The position numbers and the translations under genes were made by a program. This document shows positions 1 to 8,388 of a DNA stretch of 64,000 nucleotides, in pieces. Below the pieces are notes generated by a model. The model saw only the letters and a program-made list of their open reading frames with translations, was not told the DNA's origin and did no database searches. Where the stretch lies: positions 1 to 64,000 of the forward strand of contig JABJKS010000031.1 in the NCBI GenBank assembly GCA_018660265.1. The letters run 5' to 3'. Source of the DNA: Rhodospirillaceae bacterium (lineage in GTDB: Bacteria > Pseudomonadota > Alphaproteobacteria > GCA-2731375). The first letter of the stretch is position 1, and the number at the start of each line of letters is the position of its first letter.

Positions 1-1
1 A

Positions 2-17
2 GGCGGCAAGAGCCGCC
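2..17. terminator. GC-rich hairpin at the left edge
   Basis: GGCGGC (2-7) and GCCGCC (12-17) form a perfect 6-bp stem with an AAGA loop. No T-run follows. It may end transcription of a gene lying outside the window to the left. Only the inverted repeat is seen; its function is inferred. Confidence 0.35.
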
Positions 18-157
18 GAATGAACCCCGAACGTCAATCCCTAACACCTCTAAAAATTAGCCGCTGAAAACCGCCGTTGATCCGGCTGAAGCCGTGTGCT
101 CAGATCAAAGCTGATCGCGATCATGAATAATGTGGGCTAAATGAATACTCGGCGGTA

Positions 158-1084
158 TCAATCCCCCCGCAACCACGCCGCTGCTAGTTGATGGGCGATG
201 GCGAGGGGCGCGGGCATGCGGAGTTTTTGCTGGTTTTGCCAGCTGTTGACCATGTCGTGGACCTGATCCCTGGTAAACCAGCGGGCCTCTTCCAATTCAT
301 TGGTGTCGACGTTGATCTCCGTGGTTTCCGCAGTGGCGAAACAACCCATCATCAGCGATGACGGGAAGGGCCAGGGTTGGGAAAAAATATAACGAACATC
401 GCCGACCTTGATGCCGGCCTCTTCGAAAACTTCACGGCGCACGGTTTCTTCGATTGTTTCGCCAGGCTCCATGAAACCCGCCAGGGCGGAATAGCTGTTC
501 GGGGCAAAGATTTTTTGCCGTCCCAGCAGGCAATTGTCACCATCCAGCACCAACATGATCGTGACCGGGTCGGTGCGGGGGAAATGCATTGAGCCGCATT
601 CTTCGTCTGTACAGGTGCGCGAATAGCCCGCCTCGCCCATGCGTGACGGCTGACCGCAGACGGAGCAGAAACCATGCCGGGCATGCCAATCCAGCATTGA
701 GCGGGATTGCGCCAGAATGGCGGCGTCCGCACCATTGCATGACGCAGCAGCTGTGCGCACATCGATCCATTTACCATAGTCCTGCAATGGCGCGTCGGCC
801 TTTTTGGACCCGGCGGAGGAGACATCCACCGCAAAATGGCTGCGGCCATTGATCTGTCCCAGCAAAAGTGTGGTCGCGCCCTGACTGATAAAGGGTTGGA
901 CGTCTTGCCGCTGACACCAGCCGATCCGCAATTCCTCCCCCGGCATCATCAACGCCCGCAATTGCCACAAGGGCAGAAAACAGCTGTCGGGATCATCCAT
1001 CTGCTGCTTCAACCAGTCATTATTGCGCCGCTCGTTCCCCATTCTGTTCAAGGGACTGCCGGCGAAAGTGTTGATGAACTCCAT
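158..1084 (-). CDS. nudC: NADH pyrophosphatase NudC (Nudix hydrolase)
   Basis: Family role: hydrolyses the pyrophosphate bond of NAD(H) and removes NAD caps from RNA 5' ends. From the chosen ATG the protein is 308 aa. A four-cysteine zinc ribbon lies near residues 140-163 (CxxC, then Cx4C). It is followed by a complete Nudix box at about 203-225 that starts GFMEPGE and contains REVFEEAG. An ATG at 1141 would add 19 residues. I prefer 1084 because the family-like N-terminus (FINTFAGSPLNR) begins there; the SD sequence is weak at both. The gene is divergent from the SRP RNA and dnaX. The length is typical of alphaproteobacterial NudC, longer than E. coli's 257 aa because of the N-terminal domain. 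Confidence 0.9.
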   Translation of the reverse strand: MEFINTFAGSPLNRMGNERRNNDWLKQQMDDPDSCFLPLWQLRALMMPGEELRIGWCQRQDVQPFISQGATTLLLGQINGRSHFAVDVSSAGSKKADAPLQDYGKWIDVRTAAASCNGADAAILAQSRSMLDWHARHGFCSVCGQPSRMGEAGYSRTCTDEECGSMHFPRTDPVTIMLVLDGDNCLLGRQKIFAPNSYSALAGFMEPGETIEETVRREVFEEAGIKVGDVRYIFSQPWPFPSSLMMGCFATAETTEINVDTNELEEARWFTRDQVHDMVNSWQNQQKLRMPAPLAIAHQLAAAWLRGD

Positions 1085-1222
1085 AAATCCGTCCGCTTTT
1101 TTCTGGTGTGTATAAATTTGTTGCAGGGAAAGGTGCCACATGCGGGGAGTTTGGGCAAATCAGTGCGTATTTATGCAAACTCCAGACTTGCACAACGTGG
1201 TGCAAAAGCGGATAAAGCGCGC

Positions 1223-1317
1223 GGAAGGGCGGCTACGGACGGGCTTCTTGCCAATCCGGTCAGGTCCGAAAGGAAGCAGCCGTAACAAGTTTAGTCCGGG
1301 TCGTTGGTCGTTCTTCC
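1223..1317 (+). ncRNA. ffs: Bacterial signal recognition particle RNA (4.5S RNA)
   Basis: Scaffold RNA of the SRP; with Ffh it targets nascent membrane proteins to FtsY and SecYEG. The diagnostic SRP domain IV core is at about 1258-1282: GGTCAGGTCCG, then AAAGGAAGCAGCC, the almost invariant asymmetric loop and GNRA-type tip. The ends GGAAG (1223-1227) and CTTCC (1313-1317) pair, and a G-U-rich helix runs inward, giving a hairpin of about 95 nt like E. coli 4.5S RNA. A T-run (1325-1329) follows. Location just upstream of dnaX is common in alphaproteobacteria. The exact ends are inferred from pairing. Confidence 0.93.
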
Positions 1318-1329
1318 ACCTCACTTTTT
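1313..1329 (+). terminator. Likely terminator of the SRP RNA
   Basis: The closing strand of the SRP RNA helix is followed within eight bases by five Ts (1325-1329). This is an intrinsic terminator layout that reuses the RNA's own hairpin. dnaX therefore probably has its own promoter between here and 1407. Confidence 0.55.
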
Positions 1330-1406
1330 CCGTATTTTCGCCGCACTTTCATCGTTCCATCCCATTTATCAAATCGCGCCAGCATGCTAGCCTGTTCAGC
1401 GAAGCC

Positions 1407-3326
1407 ATGAACGAAATTGATATGGATAGCGCCACGCCAGTGGCTGCCAAAAACGCTGGGCCGGATGATCCTGCCTATCGCGTACTGGCGCGCAAATACC
1501 GACCGCAGGATTTCAGTCAATTGGTGGGGCAGGAGGCCCTGGTCCGCACCATTACCAATGCCATTCGGGAAGACCGTATTGCGCATGCCTTTATTCTGAC
1601 CGGGGTGCGGGGGGTCGGCAAAACCACGACGGCGCGGATTATTGCCCGGTCTTTGAATTGCAGTGGTGCGGATGGTCAGGGTGGCCCGACGGTCGAGCCT
1701 TGCGGGGTTTGTGAAAATTGCGTGGCCATCGCCGATTCGCGTCATGTCGACGTCCTGGAAATGGATGCCGCATCACGTACCGGCGTCGATAACATGCGCG
1801 AATTGCTTGATGGTGTGCGTTATCTGCCCGCCTCGGCGCGTTTCAAGATTTACATTATCGATGAAGTACACATGCTGTCGCTGGCGGCCTTCAATGCGTT
1901 GTTGAAAACCTTGGAAGAGCCACCCAGCCACGTCAAATTCATCTTTGCCACCACGGAAATCCGCAAATTGCCGGTTACGGTTCTCTCCCGCTGCCAGCGC
2001 TTCGATTTGCGCCGGGTCGGGGCTGAACTTTTGCGCGGTCATTTCGCCGCCATCATAGAGGCCGAGGGTGCCACTGCGGAAGTAGAGGCGTTGAACCTGA
2101 TTGCGGGTGCTGCTGAGGGCTCCGTGCGGGATGGTCTGTCTTTATTGGATCAGGCCATTGCCCATTGTGGCGGTCAAATCACGGCGCAACAGGTACGCGA
2201 GATGTTGGGCCTGGCTGACCGGGTGCGCATCTATGACCTGTTCGAAGCTTTGATGCAGGGCGATGTGCCCGGTGCCTTGGGGCATTTGCGGGAGCAATAT
2301 GATCTGGGCGCGGATCCGGAGGTGGTCTTGCGCGACCTGCTGGAACTGACGCATTTATTGACCCGCTTGCAAGTGGCACCCGAAGCGGCTGCGGATCCGA
2401 CACTATCGGAGGTGGAGCGGCAAAGGGCCGAGGCCCTGGCCCAGGGTCTTTCCATGCCGGTCATGGCGAGAACCTGGCAGATGTTACTAAAAGGCCTGGG
2501 GGAGGTTCGCAGCGCACCATCAGCCCTGGCGGCGGCGGAAATGATATTGATCCGCCTGGCCTATGCCACCAATTTGCCAAGCCCGGCGGATGCCGTGCGT
2601 CAGGTAACTGGGGCGGAGGGTCCTGGCCCCGCAGCAGCGCCAGCAGCTACATCGGCACCGACACCTGCATCAACGGCGCAGTCTGCATCCGTATCGCCGG
2701 AGCCTGTTTCCACAACACCTCTTGCCGGCCCTTCTTCGGTGCCTGTTAGCAGTGGCGGCGCTGTAGCTTCCGCCCGGGCTATGCCGCAAGAGACGCTGGA
2801 AGAGATGCCGGAGGATGCGCCCGAACCGGCACCTCCGTCGCTGCGAAATGACCCATCGTTGATCGTGATCGAAAGTTTCGAGGCGATTGCCGAACAGGCC
2901 CAATCGGCACGGGATGTCCGCCTGTACCACCATTTAATGGAAGATGTCCGTTTGGTGGATTTCCGTCCCGGTCACCTTGAAATTCGTCCCGAAGACAGCG
3001 CACCGACGGATCTGGCCAACAAACTTCGTGGCAAGCTGGAGGAATGGACCGGCGACAACTGGGCCGTGGTGGTCAATGCCCAAGCCGAAGGACACCCGCC
3101 CCTGGCCGCCCGCCAACGTCAGGCAGAGGCTGATGAACTGGCCGATACGACATCGGATCCATTGGTTCAGGCCGTGTTGGAAACCTTTCCCGGTGCCACG
3201 GTGACCAATGTGCGGCCCCTGGGGAATGGCAACCAGAACCAGCTGACAAACAATCACCCTGATTATGATGATGATGGCGGCGGGTCAGATCGATTTGGCC
3301 CCCCTGATGGAGTGGAAGAAAGATGA
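1407..3326 (+). CDS. dnaX: DNA polymerase III subunit gamma/tau
   Basis: Clamp-loader ATPase of the replicative polymerase. The protein is 639 aa from the ATG at 1407. Near the N-terminus it shows [15 protein letters not shown], Walker [10 protein letters not shown], a zinc module (CGVCENC with an upstream Cys), Walker B DEVHML and sensor-1 LSRCQRF, that is, AAA+ domains I-III. A Pro/Ala/Ser-rich linker follows, then a tau-like C-terminal domain. The frame stays open upstream to 1140, but that extension runs through the SRP RNA and must not be included; ATG 1422 is an alternative start. I see no long A-run that would support E. coli-style slippage to gamma. The stop overlaps the next start as ATGA, so translation is probably coupled. 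Confidence 0.95.
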   Translation: MNEIDMDSATPVAAKNAGPDDPAYRVLARKYRPQDFSQLVGQEALVRTITNAIREDRIAHAFILTGVRGVGKTTTARIIARSLNCSGADGQGGPTVEPCGVCENCVAIADSRHVDVLEMDAASRTGVDNMRELLDGVRYLPASARFKIYIIDEVHMLSLAAFNALLKTLEEPPSHVKFIFATTEIRKLPVTVLSRCQRFDLRRVGAELLRGHFAAIIEAEGATAEVEALNLIAGAAEGSVRDGLSLLDQAIAHCGGQITAQQVREMLGLADRVRIYDLFEALMQGDVPGALGHLREQYDLGADPEVVLRDLLELTHLLTRLQVAPEAAADPTLSEVERQRAEALAQGLSMPVMARTWQMLLKGLGEVRSAPSALAAAEMILIRLAYATNLPSPADAVRQVTGAEGPGPAAAPAATSAPTPASTAQSASVSPEPVSTTPLAGPSSVPVSSGGAVASARAMPQETLEEMPEDAPEPAPPSLRNDPSLIVIESFEAIAEQAQSARDVRLYHHLMEDVRLVDFRPGHLEIRPEDSAPTDLANKLRGKLEEWTGDNWAVVVNAQAEGHPPLAARQRQAEADELADTTSDPLVQAVLETFPGATVTNVRPLGNGNQNQLTNNHPDYDDDGGGSDRFGPPDGVEER

Positions 3327-3643
3327 AAAATCTGAGCCAGATGATGAAGCAGGCCCAGGAAATGCAGGGCAAAATGCAGGAAATGCAGGCCCGTATGGAA
3401 GAGGTGGAGATGACCGGTCAGGCAGGCGCGGGCATGGTCACTGTCACCTTGAATGGGAAAGGCGAAATGCGCGGCCTGAAAATGGATAACAGCCTGAAAG
3501 ACGGCGATATTGAGGTCATGGAAGACCTGATCGTTGCCGCCCATAATGACGCCAAGCGGCGGGTGGAGGAATATTCCCAGGAAGAAATGGGCAAGTTGAC
3601 CGGCGGCCTCAATCTGCCAGCGGGTATGAAGCTGCCATTTTGA
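3323..3643 (+). CDS. YbaB/EbfC-family nucleoid-associated protein
   Basis: 106-aa DNA-binding protein of the YbaB/EbfC family, which forms dimers and is nearly always encoded between dnaX and recR. Visible features: a Met/Gln/Glu-rich N-terminal amphipathic helix ([19 protein letters not shown]), a central beta region ([20 protein letters not shown]) and a C-terminal helix ending in a GL-rich tail. The start overlaps the dnaX stop by 4 nt. Members bind DNA and influence nucleoid structure and expression; the exact role here is not shown by the sequence. Confidence 0.93.
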   Translation: MKNLSQMMKQAQEMQGKMQEMQARMEEVEMTGQAGAGMVTVTLNGKGEMRGLKMDNSLKDGDIEVMEDLIVAAHNDAKRRVEEYSQEEMGKLTGGLNLPAGMKLPF

Positions 3644-3662
3644 GCAGCTTGAAAGTCTCCGG

Positions 3663-4256
3663 ATGAGCGGAACACAGATCGATGTGCTGATACAGCTGTT
3701 GGCGAAGATGCCCGGCCTGGGCCCTCGTTCGGCCCGGCGCGCGGCATTGCATCTGATCGATCGCAAAGAAAGCCTGTTGCGCCCGCTGGCCCAGGCCATG
3801 GGGCAGGCCGCCGACATGGTCGCGGCATGTGAAAATTGCGGCAATCTTGATAGCGTGCAGCCTTGCGCCATTTGCCAGGATCAGCGCCGGGATGTCAGCC
3901 TGATCTGCGTTGTTGAAAGCGTCGCCGATTTATGGGCTTTGGAACGGTCCGGGGTTTATCGCGGGCGCTATCATGTCTTGGGCGGTACCTTGTCCGCCCT
4001 GGACGGTATTGGCCCGGAGGATTTGAACATCGGTGCCCTGGTGGCCCGGGCAGACGACGTGGCGGTGGTGGAAGTGATCTTGGCGACCAATGCCACCGTG
4101 GATGGTCAGACTACGGCGCACTATCTGGTGGAAAAATTGTCCGACAGCGGGGTGAAGATTTCCGGCCTGGCGCATGGCGTCCCCGTCGGCGGAGAGCTGG
4201 ATTATCTTGATGACGGCACCCTGGCGACCGCCCTGGGGGCCCGCCGCCCCGTTTGA
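3663..4256 (+). CDS. recR: Recombination mediator RecR
   Basis: 197 aa, the usual RecR length. With RecF/RecO it loads RecA onto SSB-coated gaps. Domains in order: an N-terminal helix-hairpin-helix ([17 protein letters not shown]), a Cys4 zinc finger (C56, C59, C68, C71) and a Toprim domain starting near residue 79 ([14 protein letters not shown]) with conserved GG and G.GPEDL turns. The C-terminal segment has T..GQTTAHYL and [16 protein letters not shown], strongly conserved in RecR. It lies 19 nt downstream of ybaB and completes the dnaX-ybaB-recR operon. Confidence 0.96.
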   Translation: MSGTQIDVLIQLLAKMPGLGPRSARRAALHLIDRKESLLRPLAQAMGQAADMVAACENCGNLDSVQPCAICQDQRRDVSLICVVESVADLWALERSGVYRGRYHVLGGTLSALDGIGPEDLNIGALVARADDVAVVEVILATNATVDGQTTAHYLVEKLSDSGVKISGLAHGVPVGGELDYLDDGTLATALGARRPV

Positions 4257-4346
4257 TTTTCAGGGTTCGCAAGTCCGAAAACCGTTGATGCAGATCAAAG
4301 CCGTGTGGTTTTTTAATCGCTACAGTGCAGCCAACCTTCATACATT

Positions 4347-4355
4347 GGGGAGAAG
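4347..4355 (+). promoter_or_regulatory. Ribosome binding site that fixes the OmpW-like start
   Basis: GGGGAGAAG lies with about seven bases between its GGAG core and a GTG at 4360. That GTG opens directly into a signal peptide. The longer in-frame starts (ATG 4174 and 4288) lack an SD this good, and the first lies inside recR. Confidence 0.6.
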
Positions 4356-4359
4356 TTTG

Positions 4360-5001
4360 GTGTTTGATTTTTCAAGAACATGCGCATTTGCGCTGGCGTT
4401 TGTGCTGGGTACTGTGACAGTTATGCCGATTGCCGTGGCCAAGGATGCCGGTGATTTTGTTGTTCGCCTGCGGGGGATCGCGGTTCAGACCGATACCGAT
4501 GGAAGCACGGATGTTTTGGGGGGACGGGCCTATACCTCTGACGATCATGTGCCGGAATTGGACTTCACCTACTTCTTCACGCCAAATATCGCGGCTGAAT
4601 TGATCTTGGCTACAACCAAGCATTCGGTTCAGGTGCGGGATTCCACGGCCGGCGATCTGGCATTGGGGACCGTGCGTCTGATACCCCCCGTCCTGACCCT
4701 GCAGTATCATTTTATGCCCAAGAACGATTGGAGCCCCTATCTTGGCATCGGGGTGAATTACACCTTCGCTGATCGTGAAAGCACCGGCAGCAGCGTGACA
4801 TCAGTGAAATATTCCGACGAATTGGGTTATGCCCTGCAAGCCGGCATCGACTATCGCTTGAATGATAAGTGGAGCCTGAATGCTGATGTCAAAAAAGTCT
4901 TCGTGCATACGGATATCCGCGTCAACGGCGGCACCATCCGGGCCGATGATACGGACCTGGACCCGCTGATTTTGGGCATCGGCGTCGGTTATAAATTTTA
5001 G
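4360..5001 (+). CDS. OmpW-family outer membrane protein
   Basis: 213 aa from the GTG start, matching the roughly 210-residue size of OmpW porins. A signal peptide occupies about residues 1-27 (hydrophobic core LAFVLGTVTVMPIAVA before KDAGDF). The mature part alternates short beta strands and loops with OmpW hallmarks: DFTYFFTPNIAAELI early, PPVLTLQYHF, SPYLGIGVNYT and a C-terminal strand ending in Phe (LGIGVGYKF), the usual outer-membrane insertion signal. Family members form eight-stranded barrels for small hydrophobic compounds. It is downstream of recR but probably has its own promoter in the 100-nt gap. Confidence 0.85.
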   Translation: MFDFSRTCAFALAFVLGTVTVMPIAVAKDAGDFVVRLRGIAVQTDTDGSTDVLGGRAYTSDDHVPELDFTYFFTPNIAAELILATTKHSVQVRDSTAGDLALGTVRLIPPVLTLQYHFMPKNDWSPYLGIGVNYTFADRESTGSSVTSVKYSDELGYALQAGIDYRLNDKWSLNADVKKVFVHTDIRVNGGTIRADDTDLDPLILGIGVGYKF

Positions 5002-5013
5002 AGCGCCCTCATA

Positions 5014-5123
5014 GAGCATTTCCGATCAGGAAATGCTCAGACTCTTAAGAATAGAGCAATTTTTCCAATCACTTGGAATCGCCCCAGTGCTTAGGGCGAT
5101 TCACGTTGGATCGGAATTGCTCT
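5014..5123. repeat. Dispersed palindromic intergenic repeat, copy 1
   Basis: Two inverted repeats. The first is a perfect 10-bp hairpin, GAGCATTTCC (5014-5023) with GGAAATGCTC (5029-5038). After a spacer reading AGACTCTTAAGAAT comes a 71-bp imperfect palindrome (5053-5123) opening AGAGCAATT and closing AATTGCTCT. The same arrangement recurs at 8288-8388, 26511-26568 and 28771-28886. This copy runs hairpin first, opposite to the other three. It sits between the OmpW-like gene and the hipA 3' end. Confidence 0.75.
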
Positions 5124-5263
5124 AGCATCTCGAAAGCACTATAATCCACAGAAATGTGTCATTGTCTTTCTCGTTTAGCTTGGATTTGTGGCGAGCCTGT
5201 AGAAAATTTTATGTTCTGATTTGTAAGTAATGAATGGAACTATTTCATTTTTTTGGCAGATTT

Positions 5264-6577
5264 TTAGCCGGCTATATTCAACAGTTCTAACCGCTCAATC
5301 ATGGCCCCTTTAACAGACGTATGGATTTCTTCCGGAAAATTTTTGGGGAGGGATGTTGCCATCGTTTCCAAGGTTTTTTCCGCTGAATTTGCAATTTCAT
5401 CAATCACGCGATGGATCAGGCTTTTTGCTAGTGCAGCTTTTAGTCCTGTTTGAACAAAATGGCGTGCATGAATTGTGTCGACCCGGTAGTGGCGGTTGTT
5501 GCCGACTGACATTGCGAGCTTCATTTGCTTGCGGTTTATCTGGTGGTCACTAAGGCTCGGCTGAGCAGTCAGGATATCATAAAGTGGTGTTAACGAGAAG
5601 CGCCCCCCGGGACTCAAAAAGATACTAAAGTTTTTTGCGTGCCCATCCGTCGCACCAATGAGCCAGAATAGAATTTGCGCTTTAAGAAATGTCTCCTGGT
5701 CTTCTGCCGGACTATCGCTGCCTTTCAGAAGATTGAGAATGTTCAACATTCCCGGCCCATTATCGCTTTGGTACTTCTTTGTTGGCGGGAAGGATAGGGC
5801 CTGACAGCAATCCTCTTGGGGTAGACGCAATAGTCGCCCATCCTTCGTCCACCGGCGGTCGAATCGTTCAATGACAAGGGCCTTTGTCTCGCCGAAAGTC
5901 AAAATTTCTGCACGATTGACCGGCATGCTGAAGGCTTCAAAAAGCTTCAGGCAGTAATATTCATTTTCCACACTGTTGGAAAGGTCAATTCCATTGGGCA
6001 ACTGACCAATCTGTGTCTTGAATATATGTGTCGTTGGTGTTGTCCCTTGTGGCTTAAGCCATTGCCCTTCATACCGCAGTAGGGCGGTCTTCTCCTGTAC
6101 ACCGGCAACGGATATGCGGAAATCGTCATCACGATCTAAACCCAATGGTGCTTGCGCGAGGTTCTTTAAAAGTTTCTCAATCGCAATATCATCAACAGGC
6201 TCTCCATTGACTTTCGTACTGTCTATTTCATTTTCTGATCCGTCTTCTACAAATTGGAGAGCACCGACACAATCGCGCCCAATTGCAGCGAGCAGGCTGT
6301 AGGCATCAGTTCCATTGGCGCCTACCGTTTCGGCTACACGGCGGCGTAATCCGTCTGAATCAGGCAGCAAGTTTTCGAATACGGCTGCGACCGGCGCGCC
6401 GCGATAGGTGTCTTCGCGTAGCGGGAGCGACAAAGAGACAGGAAATGAATTTTCCCATTCCAACCAACTGCTATCGTACAGGAATTCAATTGCACCACTG
6501 GGTTTTTTTAGCAGTTGCCCGACTTTTCTGTTGTTTAGAAATACCTGTAACGGGGCATGTTGGCGTCGGCGTGACAT
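5264..6577 (-). CDS. hipA: Type II toxin HipA, Ser/Thr kinase
   Basis: 437 aa, close to E. coli HipA (440). The family phosphorylates glutamyl-tRNA synthetase, causing growth arrest and persistence. Kinase elements look intact: a P-loop-like RISVAGVQEKTALL near 154-167 whose Ser156 matches the autophosphorylated loop serine, Lys187 in THIFKTQ, the catalytic loop GATDGHAKNF with Asp311, and metal-binding Asp334 in PLYDIL. The N-terminal HipA_N-like part has FENLLPDSDGLRRR. It lies 1 nt overlapped (TAATG) behind the HTH antitoxin gene. Lower GC and more A/T-ending codons than the neighbours suggest transfer. Confidence 0.93.
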   Translation of the reverse strand: MSRRRQHAPLQVFLNNRKVGQLLKKPSGAIEFLYDSSWLEWENSFPVSLSLPLREDTYRGAPVAAVFENLLPDSDGLRRRVAETVGANGTDAYSLLAAIGRDCVGALQFVEDGSENEIDSTKVNGEPVDDIAIEKLLKNLAQAPLGLDRDDDFRISVAGVQEKTALLRYEGQWLKPQGTTPTTHIFKTQIGQLPNGIDLSNSVENEYYCLKLFEAFSMPVNRAEILTFGETKALVIERFDRRWTKDGRLLRLPQEDCCQALSFPPTKKYQSDNGPGMLNILNLLKGSDSPAEDQETFLKAQILFWLIGATDGHAKNFSIFLSPGGRFSLTPLYDILTAQPSLSDHQINRKQMKLAMSVGNNRHYRVDTIHARHFVQTGLKAALAKSLIHRVIDEIANSAEKTLETMATSLPKNFPEEIHTSVKGAMIERLELLNIAG

Positions 6578-6828
6578 TAGAACAGTTCCTCAATATCGGA
6601 CGCATGTCCCTTTGATCTCGGGGCAATATAAAATTCAAGACTGAGCGCGGCGAGAACAGCAAGAATTGTTTCTAGTTTAGCTGCCGGGTTCCCTGTTTCG
6701 ATCAAGGATATGGTTTCCTGTCGTAGCCCGGCATGTTCGCCTAACTGCGTTTGACTCCATCCACGGCTCTTTCGTACCCGGCGAACCGTGCCGCCAATTT
6801 GTTTTGGAGTGCGTGCCAAATTCATCAT
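6577..6828 (-). CDS. hipB: HipB-type HTH antitoxin
   Basis: 83 aa from the first of two consecutive ATG codons (6828, 6825); E. coli HipB is 88 aa. An Xre/Cro-type helix-turn-helix is evident (GWSQTQLGEHAGLRQETISL). A short C-terminal beta strand follows (LSLEFYIAPR), as in HipB dimers. The family binds HipA and represses its own operon. The frame is open upstream to 7002, but that stretch has no domain and includes the promoter/operator. No SD is visible before the ATGs, and a promoter places the transcript start at or next to them. Confidence 0.88.
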   Translation of the reverse strand: MMNLARTPKQIGGTVRRVRKSRGWSQTQLGEHAGLRQETISLIETGNPAAKLETILAVLAALSLEFYIAPRSKGHASDIEELF

Positions 6829-6834
6829 TTGGAA

Positions 6835-6873
6835 ATTATGATCTAATTCCGATAAATCGTCAATATCGGAATT
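6835..6873 (-). promoter_or_regulatory. Putative hipBA promoter and HipB operator
   Basis: On the minus strand TTGACG (6863-6858) and CATAAT (6840-6835) are separated by exactly 17 bp. The -35 box lies inside a perfect inverted repeat: AATTCCGAT (6845-6853) and ATCGGAATT (6865-6873), spaced by 11 bp. The predicted transcript start is near 6828, the first hipB ATG. HipB operators in E. coli are inverted repeats in the same kind of position. Motifs are seen; function is inferred. Confidence 0.6.
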
Positions 6874-7055
6874 GACACATAAATATATATTATGCGTTAA
6901 AGGCGATAAAGTAAATTTATCGGCACCGGCGGCCAACAATTTAATCCGTCTACCGAAACGGCCTGAAGCACCGCCATAAAACAGGGCTCGGAGTCTGTCC
7001 ATAGACTGCCGAACTCACCGGAAAAACAACTCATCGAAGGGTTTTTCAGCAGACT

Positions 7056-8270
7056 CTACGGCGAGGCGGCACCAACTTTTATGCGCCAGGGCCGGACCAC
7101 AAGGTAAAGCAGGCCGGCAAAGACTGTGCTGATGGTCAGAATTATGGCGGACGGCCAGGCGCTGCCGTTATGAAACAGCGCAATGCAAAATGTACCAAGA
7201 CCACCCCCCGCCATGGGCAGGGCCCCCAGCATGGCGGCGGCATAGCCGTGCCCGGCCCGGCAGACATCAAAGGCCCGCACGGGCGCGGTCGCGAAGATCA
7301 AGCCAAGACCAAAGGCGAAGGCGCATTGGGTCGCTGAAATCGAAACCGGGCCTGCCAGGTCCAGGATCAGCAACGCCGTGAAGGCAATTTCACCCAAGAT
7401 GGACACGATCAATCCAAGGGCCAGCAAGGGGTCGGAGGCGATCCGCCCCGCGGCCCGGTTTACCAGCAACGAGCCAAAGAAGAAGGCCAAAACTATGGTG
7501 GCATAGTAATAGCCGTAGGCTTCCGTCGGGACGCCCATGTTCTCAATAAAGAGGAAAGGAAAGGCGGTCAGAACCGCAAAGAGTCCGCCCAGTTGCAATG
7601 ACATGATCAGGGTGTAGGTCATGAAGGGACCGTCACTCAGCAAAATGCCATAGCCGCGCAACAACCGCCTAGGCCGCAAGGCCCCACGGTCGGGCTTCCC
7701 CAATGTCTCGGGCAAGTATCTCCAGATCAACAGCACTGCCAGTGCGATCAACCCGGCCAGCAATATGAAGTTGGAACGCCAGCCGAACCAGACATGCATA
7801 TGGCCGCCGATTACGGGGCCAATTGCCGGTGCTATGGCGATAGCCATGCCATAGGCGGCCAGAACCTTGACTGCGCCGGCATCGTCATAAAGTTCCCGGA
7901 TCACCGCATAGCCGACCACCGCCTCGGCACAGCCCGTCATGCCCTGAAACACCCGGGCCAGGATCAGGGCATCGATAGACGTCGCCGCCGCACAGCCCAG
8001 GGAGGCAAAGCCAAAACCGATCATCCCTGCCAATAGGACCGGACGCCGCCCGATCCTGTCCGACAAGGGCCCAAAGAACAATTGTGCCAGGGCATAGGCG
8101 ACCAGGTTCAAGGTCATGGTCAATTGCACCCGCGAGGCATCGGTCTGGAAAACCGCCTGCAGGTGCGGCAATGACGGTGTGTAAAGATCCGTCGCCAGGA
8201 TCGAAGTGGCGGAGGCCAGGATTAACAAAGCCGGAATGTATATGGGTACCGGTGGCCGCGGTGCAGTCAT
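7056..8270 (-). CDS. Bcr/CflA-family MFS drug exporter
   Basis: 404 aa with about 12 membrane segments. The N-terminus carries the Bcr/CflA pattern: LASATSILATDLYTPSLP in helix 1, then Q.T...N..AYA.AQLFFGPLSDRIGRRP, the MFS motif A loop between helices 2 and 3. PA.GP..GG in helix 5 resembles the antiporter motif C. The family exports bicyclomycin, chloramphenicol or sulfonamide-type compounds by proton antiport; the substrate here is unknown. It lies downstream of hipBA on the same strand, 228 nt beyond the hipB start region, and probably has its own promoter. Confidence 0.85.
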   Translation of the reverse strand: MTAPRPPVPIYIPALLILASATSILATDLYTPSLPHLQAVFQTDASRVQLTMTLNLVAYALAQLFFGPLSDRIGRRPVLLAGMIGFGFASLGCAAATSIDALILARVFQGMTGCAEAVVGYAVIRELYDDAGAVKVLAAYGMAIAIAPAIGPVIGGHMHVWFGWRSNFILLAGLIALAVLLIWRYLPETLGKPDRGALRPRRLLRGYGILLSDGPFMTYTLIMSLQLGGLFAVLTAFPFLFIENMGVPTEAYGYYYATIVLAFFFGSLLVNRAAGRIASDPLLALGLIVSILGEIAFTALLILDLAGPVSISATQCAFAFGLGLIFATAPVRAFDVCRAGHGYAAAMLGALPMAGGGLGTFCIALFHNGSAWPSAIILTISTVFAGLLYLVVRPWRIKVGAASP

Positions 8271-8287
8271 GTAAAACTTGGTCGTTT

Positions 8288-8388
8288 AGCGCAATTTTGA
8301 ATTAATTGGAGTCGCTCTCGCGACCCAAGTGATTGGTTCAATTGCTCTTTTTCTTAAGATTCTGAGCATGTTTTGAATAAACATGCTC
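8288..8388. repeat. Dispersed palindromic intergenic repeat, copy 2
   Basis: The large imperfect palindrome comes first (about 8288-8348, GCGCAATTTT to AATTGCTCT). The spacer TTTTCTTAAGATTCT follows, then a perfect 10-bp hairpin GAGCATGTTT (8364-8373) with AAACATGCTC (8379-8388). Orientation is opposite to copy 1. The hairpin abuts the 3' end of the epoxide hydrolase gene and could terminate it. Confidence 0.75.

Noticed and set aside
1407-3326. Programmed frameshift in dnaX giving a gamma form
   Set aside because: I looked for an A-rich slippery heptamer with a following stem as in E. coli and saw none.
5014-5123. A riboswitch in front of hipA
   Set aside because: The structure recurs in several unrelated spacers and lies at the hipA 3' end, not upstream, so it is a dispersed repeat.
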